A stretch of 64,000 nt of DNA from Candidatus Saccharimonadota bacterium (GCA_030445245.1 JAUCSD010000001.1:626671-690670); one strand, 5' to 3'; counted from the stretch's first letter, positions 8,547 through 16,604 are shown. The notes: generated by a model not told the origin, from the letters alone. Translations and numbers: made by a program.

Positions 8547-9350
8547 TTATGAGGCTAGAAGATCAATCATCTCATCAAGTGAATCGACGACTCGAGTTGC
8601 GCCACCAGCCTCAAGAGTTTCTCGATCATCAAATCCGTGAGTAATACCGATTCGATTTTCCACACCTGCGTTTATTGCGGTGTGCATATCAATTTTATGA
8701 TCACCAAGCACTACTACTCGGTCAGGCGTAACACCTAATCTCTGCATCCCAAGTTCAAATGGATCAGGATATGGTTTGTGTTTGTGTGTATCGTTAGCTG
8801 TGACTATAGTAAAGCCAGGAAGATTATACGTATCAGACACGGTGTCTATAAACATGCCAAGTTTTTCTTCATCTGTCTTTGACTTGTCTCGGTACAAAGT
8901 AGACATACCCAGCTCAGGTAGCGCAATGCCAAAGTTTCGCACTACATGATGCGGAGTGCCACTTGTAGAAATAGCGAGTTTGATCCCAGTTCGACCTAGA
9001 GCATATAGCATTTCTGATAAGCCTTCGTATGCCGTGACAAATTCTTGTGCAATATCATCTTGAACGGGATTTAGCATATTATGCAACTCATCAAAATCCA
9101 TTCCGTCTAAGTGATGCGGACTTTGTTCATATAAAAGGCGCACTGTCTTCTCTAGCGTTTCTCGTGCAGGCCCACCTACTGATTGTGCAAGAAGAACATC
9201 ATACGCATCGTATTCAGGAATTTCACCTGCAGGAATACCGTGCTTTGTAAGGTATCGTTTTGCTGTTTCGTACTGACCATAACGAATTAGCTTCACAGTA
9301 TCAATTAGTGTGCCGTCTGCATCAGAAATAAGAGCTTCAACATTTTTCAT
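8547..9350 (-). CDS. HAD superfamily hydrolase (phosphatase-like)
   Basis: Starts at ATG 9348-9350 (MKNVEALISDADGTLIDT). Motif I is DADGT with the catalytic nucleophile and acid. Motif II is in AISTSGTP, motif III is the Lys in HKHKPYPDPFELG, and motif IV is VVLGDHKIDMHTAINAG. At about 268 residues with an alpha-helical cap it fits the phosphoglycolate/beta-phosphoglucomutase-like subclass. The substrate cannot be told from sequence. Confidence 0.88.
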   Translation of the reverse strand: MKNVEALISDADGTLIDTVKLIRYGQYETAKRYLTKHGIPAGEIPEYDAYDVLLAQSVGGPARETLEKTVRLLYEQSPHHLDGMDFDELHNMLNPVQDDIAQEFVTAYEGLSEMLYALGRTGIKLAISTSGTPHHVVRNFGIALPELGMSTLYRDKSKTDEEKLGMFIDTVSDTYNLPGFTIVTANDTHKHKPYPDPFELGMQRLGVTPDRVVVLGDHKIDMHTAINAGVENRIGITHGFDDRETLEAGGATRVVDSLDEMIDLLAS

Positions 9351-9423
9351 AAGATTATAAAATAATACCACAAAAGTGGCATCTTGTAATTGGTGCGGCG
9401 AGTATCAAATAGTTTTCACTCTA

Positions 9424-9492
9424 TCAGAGATGAGATAGCTCGCTGGAAATTAATTCTGGAAGTGCCGTATCGAGAGTATTTACTAAATCGGT
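9424..9492. repeat. diverged two-copy sequence, copy B
   Basis: Partner of 7866-7918. On the minus strand an open frame here reads KYLTVWDPNLTDLVNTL and ends at a TGA, offset by one base from the end of the S51 peptidase gene, so it may also be a displaced coding tail. Confidence 0.3.
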
Positions 9493-9526
9493 GAGGTTTG
9501 GGTCCCACACAGTCAAATACTTTTCT

Positions 9527-10171
9527 CTAGCTAACAAGTGTTGATGTTGTATCCTGAACTATCAAAGCTTGTCCGTCGCTTAAGGTCCAATAGTCCATAC
9601 CGTTTTCAAGAAAGTATTTAACGACTTCGTCTACGGCTTCAGACTCTGGGTGGTTAGACTTATAGTGTGGAACTATTGATTTACCAACCAGATTTAGCCC
9701 CGCCCAGACCACCTCTTTGCTGTAGCCTTCAGGAGTGGTATCTTTATCGTCAACCAGCTCTATGCCATGCAAGGTCGGCGTAGCAACCACCGCTCCTGCA
9801 CTAAAACCCGCGTAAACGATGGTATCATTTTTAACTAATGGCACTATAAGCTTGTAGAAACCGCTCTGCTTCATTGCTCTAAGAAGTAAAAATGAATTGC
9901 CTCCAACCACCCAAACTAAGTCGTAGTTTGATAGTTTCGCTTTTAACTCCTGATTGCGATTAAAGTAATTCCGCAGGTCTAACTCTTCTGAGTCTATCCC
10001 TAATGTAGCCAGCTCTTCAATCTGCGACGCAACATACGATGCACGTCTTTCATCGTCAGAATTATCTGCGGCATTAAGAATTATTGCGGCCTTAGCATTT
10101 TCTTTATTAACAAGTTCCTTGAGCTTTTCGGGATTATTGCCTAAATGGTAGGAAGATAAATACATTTTCAT
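9527..10171 (-). CDS. peptidase S51 (peptidase E / cyanophycinase-like) family protein
   Basis: The start ATG 10169-10171 gives MKMYLSSYHLGNNPEKL. The family's nucleophile elbow is GFSAGA with the catalytic Ser, preceded by LVWVVGGNSFLLLRAM. The later SIVPHYKSNHPES and YWTLSDGQALIV supply the remaining conserved strands. S51 proteins are cytosolic serine peptidases with a class-I amidotransferase fold; peptidase E cuts Asp-X dipeptides. A TATCAT box lies 8 nt upstream and there is no Shine-Dalgarno sequence. Confidence 0.85.
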   Translation of the reverse strand: MKMYLSSYHLGNNPEKLKELVNKENAKAAIILNAADNSDDERRASYVASQIEELATLGIDSEELDLRNYFNRNQELKAKLSNYDLVWVVGGNSFLLLRAMKQSGFYKLIVPLVKNDTIVYAGFSAGAVVATPTLHGIELVDDKDTTPEGYSKEVVWAGLNLVGKSIVPHYKSNHPESEAVDEVVKYFLENGMDYWTLSDGQALIVQDTTSTLVS

Positions 10172-10190
10172 ATGTATCAATGATAACAAA

Positions 10191-10221
10191 AAACACTCTG
10201 TTACGTGTAAACGGAGTGTTT
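10191..10221 (-). terminator. intrinsic terminator after the HEAT-repeat gene
   Basis: On the minus strand AAACACTC...GAGTGTTT forms a hairpin followed directly by TTTTTTG. It sits between the HEAT-repeat gene (10351-10881) and the S51 peptidase gene. Confidence 0.7.
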
Positions 10222-10350
10222 GGCGTTACAGATATGGTGCACCTGATGGATTATAGGTGGAACCAGTTTTATCTGAGTCTGGTGCTGATATACGAAAATT
10301 AGTGGGCTAGCATTTACAACCATTGACCCATAACGGCGACAATCACTGAA

Positions 10351-10881
10351 TCAGTCCCCTGACAATTCCGCAAGCAGCTTGTTAGCGCGCTTTATAACCG
10401 CGTTCGATTTATGCTTTTGCTGAATCTTAAGCAGCGGGGTGATGTCTACCACTGGATAAGAACCGTCTTTGGTAAAGTGGGCCAACGTGTCCATTGCATT
10501 TGCTGCAACAATCCAGTCTACGTCTTCAGTGGACAATAGATCTTTAAGCCAGTTAATCGCGAAGTGCTTCTGCTCAGTTGTTAGCTCAACCTCACGGTAT
10601 ATCTGTGCCAGGTGCCATCGTATGGACGGTTGAGTACTTGTGGCTAATTCATTAGAAAATTTGTCAATGTATGGCACTAGCCAATCAGGATGCTGACGAC
10701 AAATTTTTTCGAGCGCATCCGCGGCACGCATTCGTATCCATGCATCTTCGTTGAAAAGGCAGCTATACAATTCATCGAGCCTGTTTTGATCATTTAGTAC
10801 CAACTCTATAACATCGTTCACTTGACCGAGCGAGTTAGCATGGCCTCCGACAGCCAACATTTCAGTAAATTTTTCAGTCAT
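10351..10881 (-). CDS. HEAT-repeat-like helical protein
   Basis: A 176-residue all-helical protein with HEAT-like units: NEDAWIRMRAADALEKIC, TQPSIRWHLAQIYREV and DVDWIVAANAMDTLAHF. These proteins normally act as protein-interaction scaffolds; the partner is unknown. An extended -10 (TGC TATGAT, hexamer 10888-10893) lies 6 nt before ATG. The region 10882-11157 contains no recognisable gene. Confidence 0.7.
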   Translation of the reverse strand: MTEKFTEMLAVGGHANSLGQVNDVIELVLNDQNRLDELYSCLFNEDAWIRMRAADALEKICRQHPDWLVPYIDKFSNELATSTQPSIRWHLAQIYREVELTTEQKHFAINWLKDLLSTEDVDWIVAANAMDTLAHFTKDGSYPVVDITPLLKIQQKHKSNAVIKRANKLLAELSGD

Positions 10882-11157
10882 GCTTTCATCATAGCAGTGA
10901 TTGGAAAAGTTCCTTAGTTCATTAAAGAACTTTCAAGCAGAAGGGACCCTAACCAATGTAATAGATCCAGAATTCAAATCAAAATAAAAAGATGTCCGAT
11001 CTAGAACGTCTTCCTATCTGTAGATCTAAAATAGTGCGGAACTACAGAATTTACTTAAACTTTTTGAGTGGATAATGGATACTCCTCAAAGCAGTAAACT
11101 CGCCGCACTCACCATGGGTAGTGCAACAAGGGAAAAGATCATATATTAAAGTAACTG

Positions 11158-11616
11158 TTAATTACCGTTGAGTTCTTCTGCTAGACCAATGAGAATTTGC
11201 TCAGGACCGCGGATATAGCACAAGCGATACGAGTCCTCATACTGAACTACCTCACCCACAAGCTCTGCGCCGTACTCCTGTAATCTTGATACCGTATCGT
11301 CAATATCTTCCACGGTAAACATAGTACGGAGATAACCAAGAGCATTCACTGGTGCGTTGCGATGATCTACGACTGGAGGAGGCGTAAGATAACGCGATAG
11401 CTCCAGCCTGCTATGTCCATCAGGAGTCACCATCATAGCAATCTCGACACGTTGACCGTTTAATCCAGTGACACGCCCAGACCATTCTCCTTCAAGCGTT
11501 GCACGCCCTTCAAGCTTCAGACCAAGTTCCGTAAAAAAAGAGATGACTTCATCAAGTGACTCCACTACGATGCCGACGTTGTCCATCCTTTTCAAATTAG
11601 ATTGTTTTGAATTCAT
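11158..11616 (-). CDS. VOC family protein (glyoxalase/bleomycin-resistance fold) 1
   Basis: Start ATG 11614-11616. The segments MDNVGIVVESLDEVISFFTE and FTVEDIDDTVSRLQEYGAEL are the two paired beta-alpha-beta-beta-beta modules of the vicinal oxygen chelate fold. The protein (152 residues) ends with EQILIGLAEEL. Substrate unknown. An extended -10 (TGA TAAAAT, hexamer 11624-11629) lies 7 nt before the start. Confidence 0.85.
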   Translation of the reverse strand: MNSKQSNLKRMDNVGIVVESLDEVISFFTELGLKLEGRATLEGEWSGRVTGLNGQRVEIAMMVTPDGHSRLELSRYLTPPPVVDHRNAPVNALGYLRTMFTVEDIDDTVSRLQEYGAELVGEVVQYEDSYRLCYIRGPEQILIGLAEELNGN

Positions 11617-11720
11617 ATCTACTATTTTATCATTGAACGCACCGTAAGTCCTTATTAGATACAAGCAAAAAATCGCCAATATCTTGACGACTTTACATGG
11701 GTAAATTATGCTAAAAATCT

Positions 11721-11798
11721 TGGTGCGGGTACAGGGACTCTAACCCTGGACCTCGTCCTTGGCAAGGACGCGCTCTAAACAACTGAGCTACACCCGCA
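11721..11798 (-). tRNA. tRNA-Gly(GCC)
   Basis: A complete cloverleaf with acceptor TGCGGGT/ACCCGCA, anticodon stem CGTCC/GGACG, loop TTGCCAA (anticodon GCC) and an encoded CCA (11721-11723). Confidence 0.9.
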
Positions 11799-11975
11799 TG
11801 AGTGTGTTTTACTTGCATGATTATACAGAAGAAGGCACTCTATGGCAAGTGATTTCTAGTGGTCATGAGTCCATCAACTGTTTTAATGAAGGCTTTTCCC
11901 CTCATCATTAAAAGAAAAATAGAAGAGTTGGATATTGAAGCTATTATGAAATCATTGGATATGTAGTTTGACAGT

Positions 11976-12353
11976 CTACTCTTCTTTTCGTTTGGTAAAA
12001 AACGTAATACCGAAACCTTCCGGATCAACAATACTAAATGACGTATCACCCCACGGGTTATCAACGATGCCACGAGCGATAAATGGTTCATCCTTTATAA
12101 CCTCATGCATACCCCAGACATTAGATACTTCCAAAGATAGGTCCACTCCTTTGATTTGCTCATAACCATCTTCTGGTGAGAGTAACTCAAGAATCGCAGG
12201 CCCTACTTGGAGCATGACACCCTTGTCGGTATCTCCGCGGTCCCATTGATTGATGACCTGGAATCCAAGTCCTTCTTCATAAAAAGCTCGCACCTTTGGG
12301 AAGTCTTTCGGATAAAGTTTGAGACGAAATTCAGTTACCGTATTTGCATTCAT
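11976..12353 (-). CDS. VOC family protein 2
   Basis: The start is placed at ATG 12351-12353, two codons inside the longest frame, because TATACT (12360-12365) lies exactly 6 nt upstream. The 125-residue protein has VTEFRLKLYPKDFPKVRAFY, VMLQVGPAILELLSPED and a C-terminal DTSFSIVDPEGFGITFF, the canonical glyoxalase/dioxygenase metal-ligand strand ending. It is divergently transcribed from the gene at 12389. Confidence 0.85.
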   Translation of the reverse strand: MNANTVTEFRLKLYPKDFPKVRAFYEEGLGFQVINQWDRGDTDKGVMLQVGPAILELLSPEDGYEQIKGVDLSLEVSNVWGMHEVIKDEPFIARGIVDNPWGDTSFSIVDPEGFGITFFTKRKEE

Positions 12354-12388
12354 ATCCAAAGTATAGCCTACCTGGTAGAATGAAGGGA
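12354..12388. promoter_or_regulatory. 35-bp divergent promoter region, two leaderless starts
   Basis: Only 35 bp separate the start codons at 12353 (minus) and 12389 (plus). The minus -10 is TATACT (12360-12365) and the plus extended -10 is TGG TAGAAT (12373-12381). Each -35 region must lie across the other promoter or inside the other gene, so the two polymerases should interfere. Confidence 0.55.
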
Positions 12389-12778
12389 ATGAATGATCTA
12401 CTAGATAGACTACCCATGCCGCTCAATACTCTTTTTATTGAAATGCAACCTGGTGATTACAAAGATTTTGGCGCGGCTAGCGACTACCCGCTTAAAGGCG
12501 TGACCTTTGCGACGAGGTATGGTTACTTGCCAGGATACTTTGGAGAGGATAATGTTGAGCTAGATTTCTTTGTTGGATCGCAGTTTGATGGACTATACGG
12601 TTCGTTTATTGTTTTCAGACCGGAGCTCAAGAACGGCGAGCATAAATTCTATATTGCAATGAGTAAAGATGAGCTCGTAAGAACACTTAAAGAATACGAA
12701 CCCGTAGTGCTTGCTCATGAGCCCTTAAAAGATGCGACCAAACTACTCGAGGCAATCGAGATTTTCAAACGCCAATAG
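12389..12778 (+). CDS. hypothetical protein (inorganic pyrophosphatase-like ending not confirmed)
   Basis: A 129-residue soluble protein starting MNDLLDRLPMPLNTLFIEMQ. TAGAAT lies 7 nt before ATG 12389. The middle segment PLKGVTFATRYGYLPGYFGE followed by ELDFFVGS resembles the inorganic-pyrophosphatase-like fold seen in short uncharacterised proteins, but the Asp cluster of a true pyrophosphatase is not visible, so no activity is assigned. It shares a divergent promoter with VOC protein 2. Confidence 0.6.
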   Translation: MNDLLDRLPMPLNTLFIEMQPGDYKDFGAASDYPLKGVTFATRYGYLPGYFGEDNVELDFFVGSQFDGLYGSFIVFRPELKNGEHKFYIAMSKDELVRTLKEYEPVVLAHEPLKDATKLLEAIEIFKRQ

Positions 12779-12858
12779 CCTAACCTACCCTCCGTGGCCA
12801 CATCCCACCCTACCAGACTCGAACTAAAAACTAAAATAACTGGGGTGAAAACAAACAA

Positions 12859-12888
12859 AAAGTCCCAAGAAATAAATCTTGGGACTTT
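12859..12888 (-). terminator. original tRNA-Phe terminator left at the element's left end
   Basis: A perfect 12-bp stem (AAAGTCCCAAGA / TCTTGGGACTTT) lies 20 bp beyond the duplicated tRNA-Phe 3' end. In the uninterrupted chromosome it would follow tRNA-Phe directly. Confidence 0.7.
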
Positions 12889-12907
12889 CTGCTATCTGTA
12901 GATAATT

Positions 12908-12953
12908 TTGGTGGCTCCTCCCAGACTCGAACTGGGGACACAGGGCTCTTCAA
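12908..12953. repeat. attL: duplicated 3' part of tRNA-Phe
   Basis: A 46-bp exact copy of 18227-18272, covering the CCA end, T arm and part of the anticodon arm. After position 12953 the match ends within the anticodon loop region, so this copy is not a functional tRNA. A more degraded piece (CCAGACTCGAACT) lies at about 12811-12823. Confidence 0.9.
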
Positions 12954-13038
12954 TGCGTTTGGGTTCACCTTACAAGAACGTCTGACCTCTATAAACAGTG
13001 CTGTACGAGCACGTACATACACATGGAAGCTTGGCTGC

Positions 13039-13061
13039 GTTGCCGTCAATATTGCCGTCAA
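13039..13061. promoter_or_regulatory. candidate integrase arm-type sites near attL
   Basis: Two direct copies of (G/A)TTGCCGTCAA begin at 13039 and 13051, 12 bp apart. Related sequences occur near attR at 18112-18158. Such decanucleotide pairs at both ends are typical of arm-binding sites for the N-terminal domain of tyrosine integrases. Confidence 0.55.
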
Positions 13062-13124
13062 CGACTCACTATAACCACTAATGATATCCACGCTTCTTGA
13101 CAATTCAATAGTGGGCCTCGCTAG

Positions 13125-13616
13125 TTAATTGTCGTTCTTGTGTTTCATATAATAAGTGAAGCGAACGAACGGTCGAGTAGCTCTGCCCATCAAAAGGAAT
13201 AACCAAACTTTATAAGCTGGGGCAATGAAGTACTTGTATTCCTTGCCAGCAGTGTCAACCGCAAACATGTAGGCTACACTTTTCCATGACTTGTCGGGCA
13301 GGATGTCGCGAGTAAAAAGACAGGCGACATCCTCTCCTTCGTCGAGTTTTTTTGGTAAGTTTATAGCATTAGGTAACACCATAGCCTGATGGGGATGCCA
13401 TAAAATCCTGTAGCCGACTGTAAAAACTTTAAGTGGCCTTCGACCAACATTAGTTATTGATAGGGAAACGTGTTGCTCCTTCTTACCTGACCCCAGAATC
13501 AAAGCATCCCTCATTACGACAAGACGAACTTTTCTTCTATCACGTAGATAAGTGAGTATGGATATCGTCAGAGCGACCGCTGATATAAATAGGGCGAAAA
13601 GCGGTACGAGATTCAT
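13125..13616 (-). CDS. membrane-anchored hypothetical protein in the tRNA-Phe element
   Basis: The start is taken as ATG 13614-13616 (MNLVPLFALFISAVALTISI), which gives an N-terminal transmembrane helix and about 163 residues. The longer frame upstream overlaps an integrase relic on the other strand and is not trusted. The body is beta-rich (RKVRLVVMRDALIL, HVSLSITNVGRRPLKVFTVG), resembling small proteins with one TM helix and an outer Ig-like or immunity-type domain. Family not recognised. Confidence 0.55.
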   Translation of the reverse strand: MNLVPLFALFISAVALTISILTYLRDRRKVRLVVMRDALILGSGKKEQHVSLSITNVGRRPLKVFTVGYRILWHPHQAMVLPNAINLPKKLDEGEDVACLFTRDILPDKSWKSVAYMFAVDTAGKEYKYFIAPAYKVWLFLLMGRATRPFVRFTYYMKHKNDN

Positions 13617-13675
13617 AACCTGATTATACGCCCACTCGTTGTCAGGGTGAAATCGTAGGAGTTGGCTTACGTGAG

Positions 13676-13873
13676 CCTTGCAAGGATCATGGTTCACCAC
13701 GCCGACACACCGTAGCCACAATGTTCGAAGATATAGGAATGCCCGTACGAGACGCACAATTGATTCTTGATCATTCACATGTCACGACGACGATGCAGTT
13801 ATATCAACATGGAACATCGGTGCGACAAAGAGAAGCGATGGAGAAGATAGAGGAATTGTTACTCGGAAGCTAA
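13676..13873 (+). pseudogene. C-terminal relic of a second tyrosine recombinase
   Basis: In one plus frame ending at TAA 13871-13873 the translation contains RRHTVATMFEDIGMPV, then LILDHSHVTTTMQLYQHGT. These are box II (Arg-His), the second conserved His (normally GHS, here DHS) and the catalytic Tyr of phage-type integrases. The N-terminal domain is gone, and the HxxR box is altered to PRRH. A GEIVG stretch just before it (about 13643) may be box I brought close by a deletion. The last 15 bp overlap the convergent gene at 13859. Confidence 0.7.
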
Positions 13874-14644
13874 GTGCCTGTACCGAAGTCGCAATAGCCC
13901 AGGATATGAGTCGTAGAGCAGTGCAATGTTCCATGCATTGAGCGCCAAAAGGTAGTCGTCTAAACTATCGACAGCTTTAATCACAATTTCGGCTTTCTCG
14001 ACCCGACCATCTTTTCCGGGTAAACAGTAGTCGATCGCTATTTCCGCCTTTTCCCTTTCCACCTTTAGCTTCACCCACTCACGAGCCGCGCCCAACCAGG
14101 GGCTTGGCGGCCTATCTATTACACGACCTTCTATCGACTCTTGATTACCAATCTCCCTTGATGCTCCAGTTTCAGATATACCGGATATCTCCATCTGTAA
14201 ATACTTCTCGGATGCCTCAAGGAATAGTAGCACGGTGTCCACAAAGTCCTCCACGGATTCCATATCAGGCTTCTCGTATTCATGCTCGGCCTTGTTTCTG
14301 TATGCGTTTAGACGCCTCAGAAGGCTGGGAGTAACAACCCCACCCTCTCCCAGTTTATCTAGTTTTCGCGGGAAGTCCCAACGTTTAGATCTAGCCACGG
14401 CCGCGAGACCCCAAAAACTAAAGATCCTGTCTATTCGACAGTGCATTGCTCTTTTTGCATTAGTCACGGCATTGCCCAGACTCCCGAGGTTGTCAGCCTT
14501 CCGTTCTTTAGCTCCGTCAAGATCCGTGAGAGCATATCTCATAAACTCATACTCGCTCACACCGAAGGGATCGAAGGGAGATGCGTAATCCAACTCTATG
14601 AGCTCACCATCAACAAACTCCTGCAATATTACCTTCATATCCAT
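13859..14644 (-). CDS. HEPN-like domain protein
   Basis: A soluble protein of about 261 residues. The helical middle contains RLNAYRNKAEHEYEKPDMES, with the R-x4-H motif (Arg-Asn...His) that marks the HEPN superfamily active site, followed by a helix VEDFVDTVLLFLEASEKYL. HEPN proteins are often RNases in toxin-antitoxin and defence systems (family knowledge). The N- and C-terminal parts are not recognised. TATATT lies 8 nt before ATG 14644. No antitoxin-like nucleotidyltransferase is adjacent. Confidence 0.55.
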   Translation of the reverse strand: MDMKVILQEFVDGELIELDYASPFDPFGVSEYEFMRYALTDLDGAKERKADNLGSLGNAVTNAKRAMHCRIDRIFSFWGLAAVARSKRWDFPRKLDKLGEGGVVTPSLLRRLNAYRNKAEHEYEKPDMESVEDFVDTVLLFLEASEKYLQMEISGISETGASREIGNQESIEGRVIDRPPSPWLGAAREWVKLKVEREKAEIAIDYCLPGKDGRVEKAEIVIKAVDSLDDYLLALNAWNIALLYDSYPGLLRLRYRHLASE

Positions 14645-14937
14645 ACTTTTCCAATATACACCACTGTCCAACATATGTACCCATTAAGAAAAGAGGTTTA
14701 TGTACCTAGCTTCCTCGTCACGCCAAATAAACTACCGCGTTAATGTCAGATCAGCACAACAACTAAAGCACGAAACACCAGCCTCCTAGCCGAGAATACC
14801 CAGGAGAGACCCGAACCCACGATACCCTGCTTAAGGGGCTGATACTCACAGGTGAAAGTGCCCCAATAACCCCCGTTAACAAATACCTACGTACACAAGC
14901 TTACGCGTACATGTTTAGCGAAATTGCTGCGAAAAAT

Positions 14938-14997
14938 CGTCTCAATTCATAGTAGAATCGTAACAAATTGTTACGATATTCAGGTGCTATTGAGACG
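14938..14997. repeat. nested inverted repeats in the element's non-coding core
   Basis: An outer perfect 9-bp pair, CGTCTCAAT (14938-14946) and ATTGAGACG (14989-14997), encloses an inner perfect 9-bp pair, ATCGTAACA (14957-14965) and TGTTACGAT (14969-14977). The rest of 14675-15177 shows no gene, only a degraded tRNA-like T-arm piece near 14805-14850 and a plus-strand TATAAT at 15090. Confidence 0.7.
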
Positions 14998-15177
14998 CAA
15001 AAGTTGAACCTATCACCCACGCCCCAAGTGCAGTCAGAGAGATAGCGAACAGCCATTTTCAGTTTTACGTGAATGAGTTTGTTTTTCGCTATAATCTTCG
15101 GGGTGTAGCTGTTTATCCTGTTCTTTTGGAGCAGGCGTCGAAGCGCGTTTTATAAGTTGTTTGAAAGAGTTTTTTAC

Positions 15178-15585
15178 TCATTTTTTTGAGTCTCCGTTGT
15201 GATAATCGATGTCATCAAATAACTTTTTAGTAATCAACTTAATTATTAGATAGGACTGTGTTAATGACCCAGCGATAAGCGCGGAGAATATGAGTTGAAG
15301 TTGCTCAAGGCTATTTGACTGGAGTGCCCAAACGATAAGTAGCCATATCCCAACATTCTGAGCAACTAAAAGTATATACATTCCGCCAGCAAAATATGGT
15401 CGAAGCCTTATTTGCTGGTTCTTATCTTTAATTTCCGTAGAGTGAAGAGCTGACAGCCACTCGTCCGCCGTTAAATTAACTAGAGGAATCTGGATTGACG
15501 ACTCTGTAAAACCCGAAGTCTCTTGAGGAAGAGATGGATTACTGGGGGAATTACTGTCGCTTTCTGGAGTAGAGTCGGGAGTCAT
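15178..15585 (-). CDS. small two-TM membrane protein paired with ImmA/IrrE protease
   Basis: A 135-residue protein with a Ser/Pro-rich N-terminus (about 30 residues), a segment PLVNLTADEWLSALHS, and two transmembrane helices at about 68-88 and 95-115, ending in a charged tail. It starts 12 bp after the stop of the ImmA/IrrE gene, so the two are co-transcribed. It may be the target or effector of the protease (inference). Family not recognised. Confidence 0.7.
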   Translation of the reverse strand: MTPDSTPESDSNSPSNPSLPQETSGFTESSIQIPLVNLTADEWLSALHSTEIKDKNQQIRLRPYFAGGMYILLVAQNVGIWLLIVWALQSNSLEQLQLIFSALIAGSLTQSYLIIKLITKKLFDDIDYHNGDSKK

Positions 15586-15597
15586 ATATAACGCGGA

Positions 15598-16110
15598 TTA
15601 TTTCAGTAAATTAAGATGTTTCAGCCTAAAGCGCATTGCCGCGTGGGAGACTGCAAAAATATTTGACATCTTATCCACATCTTTCAATACATCCCAGAGC
15701 TCTCTAACTAGTTTTTCGGGCATTAAGAGGCTGGCCGCAAACCAGTTGGCCTCAGTTTCACGATGATTCTCTTCTGGATCAAGAAGATGTGTGGCTTGAT
15801 TGCGAAAGAATACATCGGTTTTAACGTCTTGATGCATTTTATAGTGTCCAAGTTCGTGAGCAATTGAGAAAGACTTCTTTTTAATGCCGTCGCTTGATGA
15901 GACAAAGATCGTTTTACTATCCCTATCTAATGCTGCGGCTATATTCTCATCTTTGAAGCCGCCTTCCTTAAGGTTGAGACCACAAGAATCTAGAACAGAA
16001 TTGAGATTTACCGGTAGTTTTAGATTGTCGATGTCACCAAAAACAGACTCCAAGAGCTCTGTTGCATTGGAATCTATTGCCTTAATCTCTTCTGGTGCTA
16101 ATATTGGCAT
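15598..16110 (-). CDS. ImmA/IrrE family metallo-endopeptidase
   Basis: A 170-residue protein with the zinc motif HELGHYKMH (HExxH) near residue 85 and a downstream ETEANWFAASLLMPEKLV, the third-ligand helix typical of ImmA/IrrE (COG2856). Preceded by a strong AGGGGGAG Shine-Dalgarno sequence and an extended -10 (TGC TATAAT) at about 16166. In mobile elements such proteases cleave a repressor after damage (family knowledge), but no Xre-type repressor gene is present here, so its substrate is open. Confidence 0.9.
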   Translation of the reverse strand: MPILAPEEIKAIDSNATELLESVFGDIDNLKLPVNLNSVLDSCGLNLKEGGFKDENIAAALDRDSKTIFVSSSDGIKKKSFSIAHELGHYKMHQDVKTDVFFRNQATHLLDPEENHRETEANWFAASLLMPEKLVRELWDVLKDVDKMSNIFAVSHAAMRFRLKHLNLLK

Positions 16111-16604
16111 CTTATCTCCCCCTAGTAAATCTTGTTTTGTTCATACATACAAGCTTAACTGCTTTAATTATAGCAATTCGCGCGGCATTATAACATGGGC
16201 ATAAGCGCAATGACTTTTATTCATTCTGGATATTTGTCTCGGGTGCGGCAACGAACGTTCTGCCTTCGTTCTCTTCACCTCAATTAAAATCGAGGCGACA
16301 GCTAGAATGCACTTTACCTAGCCCCAAGTAGCTAACTCGCTATGTAAGCTCATCCATTCGCTCAACAGAGGCCATATGTAAGTTGCCGTGTTCCGGGATG
16401 TAAGTTCGCTCAATACTTTTAGTGCTGCTTTCAAGCAACAATTACATTTAATTGTCAAGGGTGTTATACTAACCTCCCAACCTTATGGGTCATCTGCTTA
16501 GTGCAGATCTAAAACCAACACGGACAGTTTTTTATGAACTCGCAGTCACCACACTGTGTTTTTCATGGTACCCCAATATTCCCTAACCCACCGAAAGGAC
16601 TAAA

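Noticed and set aside
9394-9526. T-box or other riboswitch
   Set aside because: No T-box sequence, specifier loop or adjacent plus-strand amino-acid gene is visible; the region is better explained as the repeat copy B.
12831-13103. Open frame of 90 codons across attL
   Set aside because: It lies over the duplicated tRNA-Phe piece; a similar frame at 18042-18272 arises from the same tRNA repeat. Both are by-products of the att sequence.
13617-13778. N-terminal extension of the 13125-13616 membrane protein
   Set aside because: This stretch encodes the integrase relic on the other strand, and the extension adds no recognisable domain before the TM helix.
15061-15177. Small RNA gene starting at TATAAT 15090
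   Set aside because: The most obvious helix (CTTCG/CGAAG) begins before the predicted transcription start, so the parts do not fit together.
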